Positions 12,463 to 30,110 of a stretch of 64,000 nucleotides of DNA are shown piece by piece. The stretch covers positions 1,866,182-1,930,181 of the forward strand of contig NC_033645.1 in the NCBI RefSeq assembly GCF_001540865.1, written 5' to 3'. The notes under the pieces were generated by a model that was not told where the DNA came from, searched no databases, and was given only the letters and a program-made list of their open reading frames with translations. The position numbers and the translations under genes were made by a program. The stretch's first letter is position 1, and each line of letters starts with the position of its first letter. This DNA is from Ananas comosus. Taxonomy: Eukaryota > Streptophyta > Magnoliopsida > Poales > Bromeliaceae.

Positions 12463-12660
12463 TTGGGCCTTTCAGAGGCCCATTACCTCTTCCGTGGCCC
12501 AATAAACAAACGATCCGATTAGTTCTTCAAATGGGCTAAAATCCCAACGTGAAGCCCAAAATGATAGTGAAAAGGTTATACATAACGAGTGAAATTGATT
12601 GTGGGACCCACGTTGTGGGGCACCACATTTCGGTGACAGAACCGCGCTTCCCTATATAAG
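12463..12660 (+). promoter_or_regulatory. Delta-COP promoter: site II cluster and TATA box
   Basis: Five TGGGCY/RGCCCA words occur between 12463 and 12558, in both orientations, followed by the TATA element CCTATATAAG at 12651-12660. Site II elements of this kind are common upstream of plant housekeeping genes. The position fits a transcription start near 12690 and the CT-rich leader that follows. Confidence 0.7.
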
Positions 12661-13335
12661 CGATGCACCATTGCACCGTATGGTCTTCGCTCGTCCTCGA
12701 GGGCTCGAACGCGAACCCGCATTTCTCGCGGTTGAAACTCCAAAACTCCAACCGAAACCCCAATCCCCGATTCCCCTCCCCACTCGTCAACTGTGGATCT
12801 CGGAAAAACCCTAGATCTCACAGGTAAGCGCTCTCTCTCTCGATCTCTGCTCTTTAATTCGTTCTCTCTCGATCGATCTGTGTTTGACTCTGTCTCGTGT
12901 CGAATCGTTAGATCTGCTTGTTGTAGATTTGATGCTCGGATCTGTTGATGAATCGCTCTGTGTAATGTTATATTTTGTAATTCGCGTTTAAATTGGGGGG
13001 ATACAAGTTAGTTTCCTATTCTTCTAGCAGATCTAAGAGAATTGTTGGTAGATTAGTATAATTGTCTAGTAGAATCGCTGTTTATTTTGGTTCTGTGAGA
13101 TCGAAATTGTTGATTATGTTACTCTCATGCATGATTTTTGGTGATTTGATGTAGTTACTCATGTGAATTCTATCTACTACCTTGATATGGAAAGATAACA
13201 GGAGCTTGCATTTGATAAGGTTTAGTTAATAAGCGGGATTTTTCTACATGGCAGGATTGCTGAGAATCTGGTGAGCAACACGTCCTGGAATTAGAGTTAA
13301 TCGCTAATCGCTCTCTCGGTGCCAAATTCTTCAAA

Positions 13336-19077
<5,742 letters not shown>

Positions 19078-19621
19078 TCTCGGATTCTACCATATGTTGC
19101 ACTGTGGTGGTAGTGCACTAGTCATATTTTGTTCAGTTTGATTTAAATTGGTGAAAACATTTTATGCGCTTTTTTTTTTTTTTTTTTTCCTTTTTGCATG
19201 ATTTTTTTTTTTTCGGGTTTGAGAGTATTTTGCATAATTTTTTTGTAGAATTCAGTGGGTGATTTCCTTTTTTTTTTGGAGGGTGCTTAATGCACGTCAT
19301 GCTATTTAGCTGTTATATTTAATAAAAATTTAACTGCAACATATGTGAGAAACTTATACTACAAGTAGCTAGTACATGAGAATTATCTCCAACTTTAAAC
19401 TAAAGACGCTAGCTATGGTTATATAGACAAAACTCAGCAGGTGATAATAACCTGCTGTAGTTACAACTACAGGAATAATATTAAGCATATACATCATATA
19501 AGTTAGTCCAAAATTTGGCCAAATAATATGGTCCCCTTTTCCTCAAGAGATAGCAAGGATCACGACTAATTAATTAATCAAGCACGCACAACGAAAGGTT
19601 TGCGGAGGTGCTTACGATGAT
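19078..19621. other. Convergent 3' regions of delta-COP and UNG
   Basis: The two genes converge with 544 bases between stop codons. The stretch holds long T runs (19170-19215) and probable 3' UTRs of both genes, and no further coding sequence that I can support. Confidence 0.6.
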
Positions 19622-22600
19622 TCAAAGTTGCCAATCAATGGGAGAAATCCCAAGTCTCTCCAGTTTCTTATTTGTCTGGGAAAAATGCCTGTAATAGTGC
19701 AACATAATAATAAGTTAAGAGCCAAATTATTTTTACACACAAATTTACACAAACTAGCATAGGTGGTGATATTTAATTGATGGAAAAGTATAAATCACAA
19801 AATAATAAGCATGATTTATTTATAATTTTAAAGTTGAAATCCAACCAATGAGCTATATATAGTTTATAAAATATTGTGAAATTTGTTGGTAAGCAAAGCA
19901 TTTTTTATAAGATAAATACTTCATGAAGATACGGTACCCCAAATATCAAAGAGTTAAAAAATAGGATTCGTGATGGAATGGAGAACAGAATCGCTCAGTG
20001 ATTAAGTACAACATTGGAGCATAAACAAAAATGCTATACCTCCCGAATAGGCTAAAGGATCGTGGGACCCATACTATTTATCCTTATATGCATGTAGTCG
20101 GGCAGCCCATCAAGTTGCACAAATAGCTTGATTTTCGCACACTCAAATGTGCGTGAGCATGGGCGTCGCAAAACTCGGTGTATAAATTCCAATGAGCATT
20201 GAGCAGTTATTAATCAAGAAATTATATTTTTGGTCATTAAAAGGAAACTGATTAATTTATGCATATAATATTTACCATTACTATTCATATTTAAATAGTG
20301 CATGGTTTGCTTTGGTAAAGATATTTATCTGCACAATCTAAGGTAGCCTAATAAACTCAAAAGATTAGCCGTTGGTAGTTCCAAATAGTTCATCATCTTT
20401 AATTGCTGGAAAGAAAGAACTTCACTGTAGTAATGAGAAGAAAAGCTAACCTGCATCCAAAGAAGCCTCTGTTAGCAGATAGGCCTGATGGATGGGCAGC
20501 CTTGAGGATGAAATGCTTTGACTCGTCAATCAGTCTGCAAAAAGCAAAAGCACACAAATTAATGTCGGTAATCTGCAAAGGAAATCAAAAACAAAATTCC
20601 AACAAACTAATGGTGGAGCCATAAAGTTAACATGATTAGGAAGGACAATATAAACAAGGGTCCAACATAAACCCTAAAATATTATAAATATTGACGAGTA
20701 ACCTGTTGTTTCAGAAAGGGCTTATTCCATTCTAATTTTAGTGGATGTTCTACTCTTCAGGAAGCAAATTTAACGGGCAGTAAGAATTTTACCTTATCTT
20801 TCCTTGAGCAGAGTTTCCCCAAAGAAGAAAGACGACCCCTGATTTCTTTTGCGATATTGTTCTAATCACAGCATCAGTAAATGGCTCCCATCCTTTCTTA
20901 GCATGAGAATTAGCTTGATGTTTCCTCACTGATGAAACAAAGACGATAAAAAAATAGCTTACTGCAGAGTATAATAATAATAATAGTAATAAATTCAAAC
21001 TTGCATGGGCATCTTATTATTAAGCTTCAGCATGACACCTAGCACATCCTATACTTGTAGAAGAACTGATAGGCTGATGGCTTTTATGAAGAGCAATGCA
21101 GACTTGACTAAGAGAACAGAGTAAGAGATCCGAAAACTATAGCCAACAGATCCCCTCCAGCCTGTTTGACTAAAAGATCATTACCATGATACCATCAAGG
21201 CTTTACTTGTCGTTTAATTTATAGCATACTCTCTTAGCTTTTTAATATATCATCGTCTTTAAAAAAGAGCTATAGAAGTTTACTAATACTCCCTCTCAAC
21301 CCTTATCTCTTGTCCTCTATACCCAGCAGAAGTTCTTCCCATCTCACTCCGACAGCTGTCACTTGCACCTATAACTTTCGGTACTTCGTACTGACGAGCT
21401 AAAGTGATTTTTCTTTTGAAGTCAATGTATTATAGGGTGATCCCCTGTGACAACAGTGCTAACATGATATATAAGAGTATACACTTCCCACATGGACGGT
21501 TGATCCAATAATAATAATAATACTAGGTAGTGCAGCTACACAATAATTTGATCAATGAACAGTCAGGATAAGAAATCAATGCGCCGAGTAAGAAAAGAAG
21601 CTAAAAGGATGAATCATAATATGCCTGAAAGGAAGTAGAAAGACGTACCAGTGAGCACAGTATTGAGCAGGAGAACACCCTATACAAAAATTTAAAATCA
21701 GTTTTCTTGGAGCAACAGAATACCAAATATTTACAAACATATTAACCAAAAAAAATCCAGGATTATAGACTATGTTATAGAAAATTGGTATAGAGCATCA
21801 ATTTTTCAGTTCAGCCACAATACATATCAACCCACTGTTGCAGTATCAACAGTTATATATGTTAGGATCAAAACTAGAACTGATAGAAAAGCGCACGAAA
21901 ACATCAAACAGGATGAAATGGCAATATACCAACAAGAGGAGATTCTATACTTTGAAGTGATAGCGTCAGAATTAATAAAGAAATACAACACTTAATACTA
22001 TGTTTTCAACTCCTATAGCAACCTAATTCTATTTCCCCCTGCTATCTCCTACTGAAACAGCTAGGAAAGAGAAAACTGGTATGAGTGGTAACATTCAATA
22101 TTGTGTTTCACCTCCTATAGCAGAATTGATAATTTTACAGCTCCCTAAGCTGCTTCTTTCAAAGTAAAAGCCCTGTAGCATATTATGTTCCCTCTTGAGG
22201 AAACTCTTAAGCTAGAAACTTTAGTGTTCCCATAGTTGCTAATTTGCACTAATAATATCCATTGATATAGCAAGCCAATTCTTCATCCACAAAAGTTGCA
22301 GTTTAAGATTTATTCTTGGCAGAAAATAGCACTTGGTGCACCGAAAGAAGTGAAGGGAATGAATTACGGCTACTACATAATCACATAAAATGTGCATGTG
22401 CTAAGATCAATAGCAAAACACTAAACAATTCACATTATAGAGAGAAGAGAGAAGCAATTATCGATGCATAAGCATCATAATATACACCTAGTATGAGAGT
22501 TTACCTGCACAGCCCATTTTTCAAGATTTCCATGTGCTGGCACAGAACAACCAACATCCTTTTCAAGTTCCCTAAATATATTGATTAGGCTAGAAGGAAT

Positions 22601-23745
22601 CTTGATCCCCTCTGGTACCGAGAAAGCAAGGCCCATGGCCTGACCCGGGCCATGATAAGGATCCTGAAAATAGAGCTAGTAAGACCATGTTCTATACCTT
22701 GATGTAAAATAAGTTCATGGTTGTAACAGAAGTATATGCATATGAAGCCCATGTCTTCAACCAACTGATTCAGAAGAAAATCTAACATAGAAAGTAAAAA
22801 AAAAATACAAGTTATCAGCCAACTGATAAATTTCTTGCGCTGCGAAGAATAAGAAAGAGCTGCACATTTTGGATGCTGCAACACTACACACCCATTCAGT
22901 TCGGCATCCAACTACCACACTACCGTTGTAGAAGATGATGGAAGTAAAAGAATAAATGGACTATTGCTGATAGAATTACAGCATCTCAACAGCAATGTAG
23001 CAAAAGAATTTGTTATCTAATCATGTGATTGTCATTGCTAGTTAATGAACAATAATAGAACCAATGTCGATAATGAATCACCCAACTGTAACAGAAGTAA
23101 TACGTAGCCAACAAAGAAAGGACCATAATCAACAAGAAGGTATAAAGAGAAGATACTTGTCCGATGATCACCGCCTTCACTTGATCAAATGGCGTGGAAT
23201 GAAGGGCGTTGAAGATGAGTTGTGGCGGAGGATACACCGGGACGCTTCCCCGAACCTCCCGTTCGACGAACCTGCACAGATTCTTCGCATACGGCTTCTG
23301 GAGCTCCCCAGGAAGCGCTTCGAGCCACGTCTCCTCCACCAGAAGCTCCTCCAGCTTCACGTAATCCACCCCTTCAGCTACATTTCACCACCAATCCAAC
23401 ACTCCCCATTCACAACGCCTACCAAAACGAAGGACGTGCGGAGAACCCTAGGGATCACGAGACCGTACCTTTAGCACTCTCGATCCGCTCGGCGCAGAGC
23501 CTCAGGTTCCGCCGCGACCTCGCTAGGGCTTTGTTGAGCTCGATCCGCTTACTCTGCTCCGGGGTGAGGGCGGAGGCGGATTCCGGTGGTATCTCCCCGT
23601 CGCCGGCGCAGCTGTCGGAGGAGAAGGACTTGGAGAGGGCGGAGATGGAGGATTTGGGCGTTAGGGTTTCGGGAGAGGAGGAGAGGGATCGGAGGCGCTT
23701 TGCGGGGTGGAGGATCTCTACTAGGGTTTTGGACGACGACGCCAT
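19622..23745 (-). CDS. UNG: Uracil-DNA glycosylase (family 1)
   Basis: Seven exons on the minus strand: 23745-23469, 23371-23157, 22663-22505, 21679-21649, 20928-20793, 20534-20451 and 19688-19622. They give 322 residues with frame kept at every junction. The enzyme removes uracil from DNA and starts base excision repair. The water-activating motif is split by an intron: IIGQ ends exon 2 and [14 protein letters not shown] begins exon 3 (Asp165). LLLNTVLTV lies at the junction of the 31-nt exon 4 and exon 5. The DNA-binding loop is [18 protein letters not shown] (His287), followed by a short tail ending DWQL. The N-terminal 90 residues are Ser/Arg-rich, consistent with an organelle-targeting extension, which is inference. 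The start is the only ATG in the open first exon. It lies close behind a (CT)n tract and a TATA box. Confidence 0.96.
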
Positions 23746-23747
23746 TG

Positions 23748-23826
23748 CTCTCTCTCTCTCTCTCTCTCTCTCTCTATTTCGATTTTGGGGGTGAAAACGG
23801 GGTCGAGAAGGGCCGGGTTATATATA
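23748..23826 (-). promoter_or_regulatory. UNG leader (GA)n tract and TATA box
   Basis: On the minus strand a TATATATAA element lies at 23826-23818 and a (GA)n tract at 23775-23748 ends two bases before the start codon. The spacing gives a 5' UTR of roughly 45-50 bases made mostly of GA repeat. Confidence 0.6.
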
Positions 23827-23829
23827 GGG

Positions 23830-24709
23830 GGAGTGAGAGGGACGGGGTTGCCCACGACGGTTTTTGGCGGGAGAACGAAATGACGCAAATACCCTCCGGG
23901 CTTATGGTCTTGGATGAAGGTTCAAAATTAGACCACAACAAATTTGTCTTGATAAAATTTGAAATTGGTTCAAGTTTCTTATTTTTTGGTTGATTGATTT
24001 TATTTTTCTTTTTTTAACTTGGTCAAATCTAGCTCCGCTTGACTATTTTGGAGTACCAAAATGAATTTCAAAACTATCTTTTTATGGAGAAAAAGATTTT
24101 AGGTACGAGCGCACGAAGCTCTGTTGTTTGAATTCGAGCCTAACAAGCCATTAGATGGGTCGAAAGACAAGATTAGTGGTGAAGTGCATTTAGTTTAATT
24201 TAAGCTGCCCTTCAATTTTTGATGTCGTATTTTTCGACCAATTTTAACTTTTAATCCTATCCAACGTTGACGATAATTTCTTATATATTCTAGCTATTTA
24301 ATCACAAGAGCTTTACAAGCTCCAAAGTTTTTTTTTTCATTTTGATATTCAGAGTGTTATTACGATAGAACTATTTGAAAACGCATTAATACTTTTTGTT
24401 ATGAATTATTTTATTTTATATCGATGAATTAGAACAGTAACTGCCAAGATGAATTGCAACTTACTCATAATATAAATTACAATAAAAATTACCAAGTTAC
24501 TAATTACCACCATCCCACAAAAAGCTTGATAAAAAGCTAAAAATACCAAAAATACCAAAACAAACTATTAATGTCTTCCATATAATTAAATATTACAATA
24601 AAAAAAAACTAAAAAAAACTAACACATGACTCACCAAAGAGAACACAAAATGAAACACCTAAGAACCCTAACTCCCACACTCTTTCCACCCCAACAACAT
24701 ACTAAAACC
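23830..24709. other. Intergenic DNA between UNG and the early nodulin-like gene
   Basis: The first part is UNG promoter. The rest is AT-rich with A and T runs, and probably includes the 3' UTR of the early nodulin-like gene near 24600-24709. I see no further gene. Confidence 0.5.
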
Positions 24710-25347
24710 CTAGAAAAAGATGGAACCAACCAAGACCAAAACCAACTGAACAGAAGCCATTGCAAGAACCCTGGCCATGTCGGGACCGGCGACACCCGAG
24801 TCCGGTGCGCCCGGCGGGGGAGGAGTTCCGGTTTGGTTCCCACCAGGCGATGCGCCAGGGCCGTCGGAGTGGCCCATCACCTTGATGATCATCTTCTGGC
24901 CCCTCTCGCAGTGTCCCGCGACACCGCTGATGAAGTAGAACAAGCCCGACCGGTCGAGCTTCACCAACGTCGCACCATTGTTCGAGAAGAATATCGGGTG
25001 TGTCGACCGGCACTTCTTGTAGTCCTCCTCCCTCACCACCATCACTGAATCCTTCTTGTACTTGAAATCTGACTCATCAATCGCACAAAAAACAAACAAT
25101 GAAGAAGATAATATTTGCACCGCAAACATGATCTTCAAATTCTTCTTCTTTTTTTCGGCAATAAAATTTATATCTTACTGCAGGTTTTGCTCATGCGAAG
25201 AGTTACAAACTTATAAGAACTATACGCTAAGGAAAATCAATATGTAGGGGGGGGGGGGAAAAGATGTTGTAAAATAATTCAGCTATAATTCACCTATGCA
25301 AAACTAACCATTTTGTCTTTAAAAACTTAAACTATTACAGAATAATA

Positions 25348-25378
<31 letters not shown>

Positions 25379-25644
25379 TGTGTTCAGAAACCTTGATGCA
25401 AAACACCATGAATTAATATAAGAGAGGTTATATATGTCGACTTACGAATCGTGTCGTCGACCTGAAACCGGTTTTTCGAGGCCCAGTCGTTGTACATGTC
25501 GGGATCCTTCGCGGGCGGGACGGCCCACCCATCATCGCCGCCAACCTCGAAATCGAAAGCGCGAACATAATTAAACAAGCTCACAGAGAAAAGGAGAATG
25601 AAGAGTAGGAGTAGGCTCTTAGCGGTAGTACTCTTATAAACCAT
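24710..25644 (-). CDS. Early nodulin-like protein (phytocyanin family, GPI-anchored)
   Basis: Two exons on the minus strand, 25644-25446 and 25068-24710, join in phase to give 185 residues. Residues 1-29 are a signal peptide (hydrophobic LLLLFILLFSVSLF). The plastocyanin-like domain starts FDFEVGGDDGW and ends GHCERGQKMIIKV. The junction restores the family motif TIHFKYKKDSVMVV. The two Cys of the disulfide (DYKKC and GHC) are present, but the copper-ligand Cys position reads FISGVAGHC and the first His region reads DSVMVV, so a type-1 copper site is unlikely. This is typical of early nodulin-like proteins. After the domain comes a Pro/Gly-rich arabinogalactan-like stretch (TPPPPGAP) and a hydrophobic C-terminus (VLAMASVQLVLVLVGSIFF), a GPI-anchor signal. 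It probably sits at the outer plasma membrane. A TA-rich TATA-like element lies about 85-100 bases upstream. Confidence 0.92.
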
Positions 25645-25728
25645 CTTAATTAATTTTGAGCTTAGATTAATAATGGATTAACCCTTTAAATTGTTGTAAT
25701 ATAGGAATAAGAGGAGAACAATGAGAAG

Positions 25729-25744
25729 TATATATATATATATA
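25729..25744 (-). promoter_or_regulatory. TATA-like element of the early nodulin-like gene
   Basis: A TATATATA run about 85-100 bases upstream of the start codon, on the coding strand of the gene. It doubles as a short microsatellite, so its role is inferred from position only. Confidence 0.4.
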
Positions 25745-26039
25745 AAACAACGTAGAGTGTGGGGAGTGGAGTTAGTTGGAGAGAATAGTGGAGATAATGG
25801 TGGGCGTGGGAGAGCGGTTTATGGGCTCGGAGGAGGATCTGAGGATCTTTACTTAGACTCGGTCTATGTTTCCAAGTTTGTTATGTGAGCTTCGGAACGT
25901 GGAGTGGGACTCAACGGTAGAAATTACCTAACGCACCGGGTCCACCACGTCATCCGTGAGCCGCCCATTGCTAAATTTGTTTTTATATACCCATTCTGCC
26001 CTTCAATATCTATAAATCTATACATAATAAATTATCTTA

Positions 26040-26800
26040 TAATGCCATGCTTAGAAATTTGTACGCACAAGCGTGATTCTGCTATTCACGGTAGAGTTTT
26101 AATCCGTACCTCTGTTCTAAAAACCACTAAATTCTAAACTTTAGAACAGAGATTTTTACGTACAAGATTGATCCCGTTGCTTATTAGTAACAAAAGTTTT
26201 TCGTGTCATTGGTAGGATAACCTCTATACATAGGATTTTTAGAACGGAGAGTGTAAGAATTTGTGCCCAATATAATTTTACACGCTGTTGACCGGTAGTC
26301 TACACAGTTACAGTTATGTATGTATAATTTTTTTTTTCATAATATGATGCTTAGGAATACGTACGCACAAGACTGATTCCACTGCTTACTGGCAAGTGAG
26401 TTAATCCATGTTATCTATAGAATCACCTCGATCTATATATAGACAATTTTAGAACATAAAATGTAAGAAATATATATGCGCCCAATATAGTAACATATGC
26501 CGTCGTCCAATAATTTATAAAATTACAATAATCTATGTATAAAGTCTTTCATTTTCATACTGTGATTAGAAATTTTTACGCATGAGAGTGATTCCGCTGC
26601 TTATTGGCAGCAAAGCTAATCTGTGTTGTCGATAGGATCACCTTTGCATGCAAGAATTTTAGTATACGCTTAAAAGAGTACCCAATATAGTTTTTTCTTT
26701 TTTTTTGTTTTTTGAGAGATAGGTAGTACCCAATATAGTTATATAAGCCATTGACCGATAGTACATATAACTACACTAATCGGTGTGTAAAGCCCAAATT
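26040..26800. repeat. Tandem array of diverged units of about 205-215 bp
   Basis: The anchor TACGCACAAG...TGATTCC.CTGCTTATTGG recurs with its start near 26063, 26158, 26363 and 26578. Each full unit continues in the same order with GGATCACCTCTATACAT-like, TTTTAGAAC..A..GTAAG, CCCAATATAGT, and GTTGACCGATAGT blocks. The first copy is truncated to about 95 bases and the rest differ by many substitutions, so the array is old. The last unit is interrupted by a 32-bp retroposon. Confidence 0.75.
26693..26724 (-). mobile_element. 32-bp retroposon remnant with 16-bp target duplication
   Basis: The insert reads, on the minus strand, ACCTATCTCTC followed by an A-rich tail. It is flanked by perfect copies of AGTACCCAATATAGTT at 26677-26692 and 26725-26740. 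The 11-base body matches the 3' end of the SINE at 48001-48154. It therefore looks like an extreme 5'-truncated copy of that family, landed inside the tandem array. Confidence 0.8.
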
Positions 26801-27761
26801 TGACGCTGTAACACTGAATCATGTGCCGCTGAATCTACATAATGGGCTGCGATAAGGTGCGAACAAAATCGGCCCAGCCTCTTTGTGAGTCGGGTCTGGT
26901 TCAGTACGGTATATCGAATTAGGCTAAGACCTAAAATCATAAGCTAGAAAAAAAATAATCGTGTCGTGTTGAGCTTCGAACCTTTTTTTTTCTATTGAGT
27001 CGATCAAGCAGATATTTGAGCGATTGATCTGACGTGATCCAAACCGAGCCAGTTATTTTGAACCAAACTCGGTCCTTAAAAAAGTAGATATTTTTTTCAG
27101 ATCGGATGGGATCAGTACGGGCTAAACATACATGAACCTTAGTAATTCAAAACCTTATTAACTTACCAAAGACCACATATATATAATTATCTCCACATCG
27201 TGTTAAACTTTGTTGTATGGCAATTAATTGATGTTTAACAATAAAATTTAAAAAGTTAAAATTTTAAATGAAAATACTAAGATAAAAAAATAAAAATCAG
27301 GAGAAAAATTAGACCTAAGGGTGCAACTAATCGGGAAAAAAAAAAACACCATTATCAAGGCATGTGCATAGAGCAGTACCTGCACGATATTTTAATTGAT
27401 TTAGTGGGCTAATTGATTTAGTGGGAATTTCTTTTTTTAAATACTACTAGAAGAATCCCAAGTGTTGAGTACTTTTATTTATTTTTTAACAATAAAATAG
27501 ACTAAAAATTTAAAATAATTAATTTTAAATTTTAAATCAGATTATCATCACTGGTGCTAGATAGGATTGACGTTGGGACTACTATTATTTTTGCATCGCT
27601 GTATAAAATAGTGACTTCTCATTAGAAGCATATGCAGTAATAATTTCGTGCACATACAATTTTAATACATAAATTATTTTAATATTATTTTAAAATTGTT
27701 TTATTTATAAAATATTCTTTTTAATTGATCTATGCATGTAGTTTATTAATATATTTTTTTT
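26801..27761. other. Intergenic DNA, no gene seen
   Basis: AT-rich with scattered A and T runs. There is no coding frame, RNA gene or clear repeat end that I can support. Confidence 0.4.
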
Positions 27762-28200
27762 GGATTAAATGCATATAAATCCTGCAAACATAGTAAATTA
27801 CAAATATATTATTACAAAATTTAATTTTTATATATTGTTTCTACAAAAAGTTCTAATATTTTTAAATATGCTCCTCTAGTTTGTTACTGTTAAAGAACTA
27901 TTTATATTTTAACAGTAAATAAGTAAAATGTTAATTTTGCTGCCACAAATACGTTACTTCAAAAATTACAATAATATAATATAAGAGAGGATAAAAATGT
28001 CAAGTTATTTTATAGTTAAACTAATCAGAGTTACGTATTTAACATATAATTAACTAATTTTTTATAGCATATTCTAATTATATAGATATATTTGAAAATA
28101 TTAGAATTTTATAGAAATAAAATATAGAAGTTAATTTTTAAAAAAATATATTTATAATTTATTATATTTACTATGTGTTACATGTGTATGCATTTAATCC
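27762..28200. mobile_element. MITE with long terminal inverted repeats
   Basis: The left end GGATTAAATGCATA is repeated perfectly inverted at the right end (TATGCATTTAATCC). The match continues imperfectly inward through ACATAGTAAAT for about 50 bases. T-rich sequence (ATATATTTTTTT) flanks both sides and may be a target duplication, but low complexity prevents certainty. The interior is AT-rich and non-coding. Confidence 0.6.
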
Positions 28201-28470
28201 TATATATTTTTTTTTTTTAAAAAAAAGGAAAGTTCGTTTTTTCGGGTTCTCGTGATAACGACCGTAGGAGGTGGGGATAGTACACGTTGGGTGGACGAAA
28301 CTCATTCATTAGATCACAGTGGCTTCCAATGATTGCCAAAAAAGTGGGGCCCACTCCCCCGCCCCCCATCCCCACACTAGTGAAAAATACATCTGCAACC
28401 AGTTTTCGGTGGCTGTGCTGAACCTCAGCACACGAGGCGGTCACTCGAACCTCTCAAAACAAAAAATCTT

Positions 28471-28839
28471 GGTAAAACTTCAAATACCCCTTGTAGTTTT
28501 ATTTTTTCTTACTTTACTATTCTATGGTTAAAGTGTATCAAGTTAGTACCATGTGGTTTTGCATTTTTTCACTTTAATACCATATGGTTTAAAGTGTATC
28601 AAGTTAGTACTCTGTGGTTTCACACTTTATCACTTTAGTACCATGTGGTTTCGCATTTTATCACTTTAGTACCTTGTGGTTTAAAAACCATAGAGTACTA
28701 ACTTGATACAAAATAAAACCATAGGGTACTAACTTAATACAAAAATAAAATTACAGAGTATTAATTTGATGTACTTTAAACCATAGGGTACTAAAATAAA
28801 AAAAGTGCAAAACCACAGGAGAATTTTTGAAGTTTTTCC
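28471..28839. mobile_element. Foldback MITE, Mutator-like size of target duplication (copy 1)
   Basis: The left end GGTAAAACTTCAAATACC and the right end TTTTTGAAGTTTTTCC are inverted, and much of the 370 bases folds on itself through repeats of TACCATGTGGTTT and AACCATAGGGTACTAA. The flanking nine bases AAAAATCTT (28462-28470) and AAAAATTTT (28840-28848) differ at one position. A second member of the family lies at 30746-31069. Confidence 0.65.
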
Positions 28840-29861
28840 AAAAATTTTCATAGAGTAAAAAAGTGTAAGGAGAACCCCTCACCTATTTGTTATTTCAAAC
28901 TAGTCCCCGTCAACTTTTTTTTTTTTTTCTAAAACAAAACATATAAAATTAGGGCATGTTTATTTTGACTGAAGTCGAAGTCGAAATGATCAGATATTCA
29001 TAATCATAGTTCGTTAGTATTTGGACAGAATCACGGGCCTCAACTTTCGCGAATCCTACGAGGTCTCACAAGATAGCGAATTTGCGTGAGGTGTGAACTC
29101 GTAACTTCATTCGTGGCAGATGCGAAGTCGAGCTCTGCCGTATAGACGAAACTCGCGAGTTCGCTAGGATGCTGCTTTTATATTATTGAACACATTCTTA
29201 GTTCAACTATGAGTCACTTGAAAATAACTGTATGATATTTTAAAATTTTAATTTTGCTATCTAATATCTTAAATTATTTATATTTTAGTAAATTGTTGCC
29301 TATATTTAGTGCATATGGCTATTTGTGCATAGAGATGCATTTTTTTTAATGCATTTTATACCTTTGATTTGATTACACAGTTATTAAGTAAAATAAGCTG
29401 AATTTGGCTTATCTAACAGTAAAGATTGAATTATTATTAGATCTAATAGAGAATAAATAAAAGAGTGGTTCATGATTTTACTAACTCATCGGTTGCAAGT
29501 GTAAGTTTTTGAAGCTATTAAAATTCACCAATCAAATAAAGCTATTGAGATTAAAAAAATTTATTTATTTACTGTTAGTTCAATGCACTATTATATATCT
29601 CTACGTAATTAATCCTTTTTTAACTAAAAAAACTATTAATCTAAGTTATTTCAGTTGATTAAATAAAATTAATTTTTGATATTTTTTTAATCATTATATA
29701 TTAATTGTTTTAAGTTTATTTAACTATAATCACTTAATACTGGTGATTTAAAATTTTTAAAAAATATTAAGAAAAAATAAAGTTGAGCAGGAAGATTCGA
29801 AATATCATATATATAATAATAAAGCGGGTTCCTGAACATTTTCACCGAATCTTAAAGCGCC

Positions 29862-30110
29862 GTGCATGAGATTGATCTCACATATCACATAGGGCACTGT
29901 GCCGTGCACTCAATGCAGGGGCCCACTGCCCATTATAAGTGGGCCCGAGTCCACATCACGTCGATGCAACAAATCAACGGTCCAAACTTAGTCTATACAC
30001 GCGTACGTCCCCATCTGTACGACTCACACCGTCTAACAAGTTTCGCTTCCCCGCGTAGAGAAACTATTTGCCTGCACCCGGTGTATTGCATCTCACACAC
30101 TAACGCACTT
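29862..30110. other. GC-rich, motif-dense island in AT-rich intergenic DNA
   Basis: The stretch contains a perfect hairpin at 29919-29946 (GGGCCCACT, ten-base loop, AGTGGGCCC), ACATCACGTCGATG, and many CpG. It looks like promoter DNA, but no gene follows on either strand within a plausible distance. The segment near 30057-30085 (GAAACTATTTGCCTGCACCC) resembles the ends of the MITEs at 36885 and 48375, so it may be part of a transposon that captured promoter sequence. Confidence 0.4.

Noticed and set aside
23064..23993. Plus-strand frames of 135-190 codons over the UNG first exons
   Set aside because: They overlap the UNG exons antisense, run into the CT repeat and show no family resemblance.
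24626..25048. 140-codon plus-strand frame
   Set aside because: It is antisense to exon 2 of the early nodulin-like gene, which is strongly supported.
28949..29200. Possible hAT MITE starting AGGGCATGTTTATTTTGA
   Set aside because: The right end matches poorly and no target duplication was found, so I left it out of the feature list.
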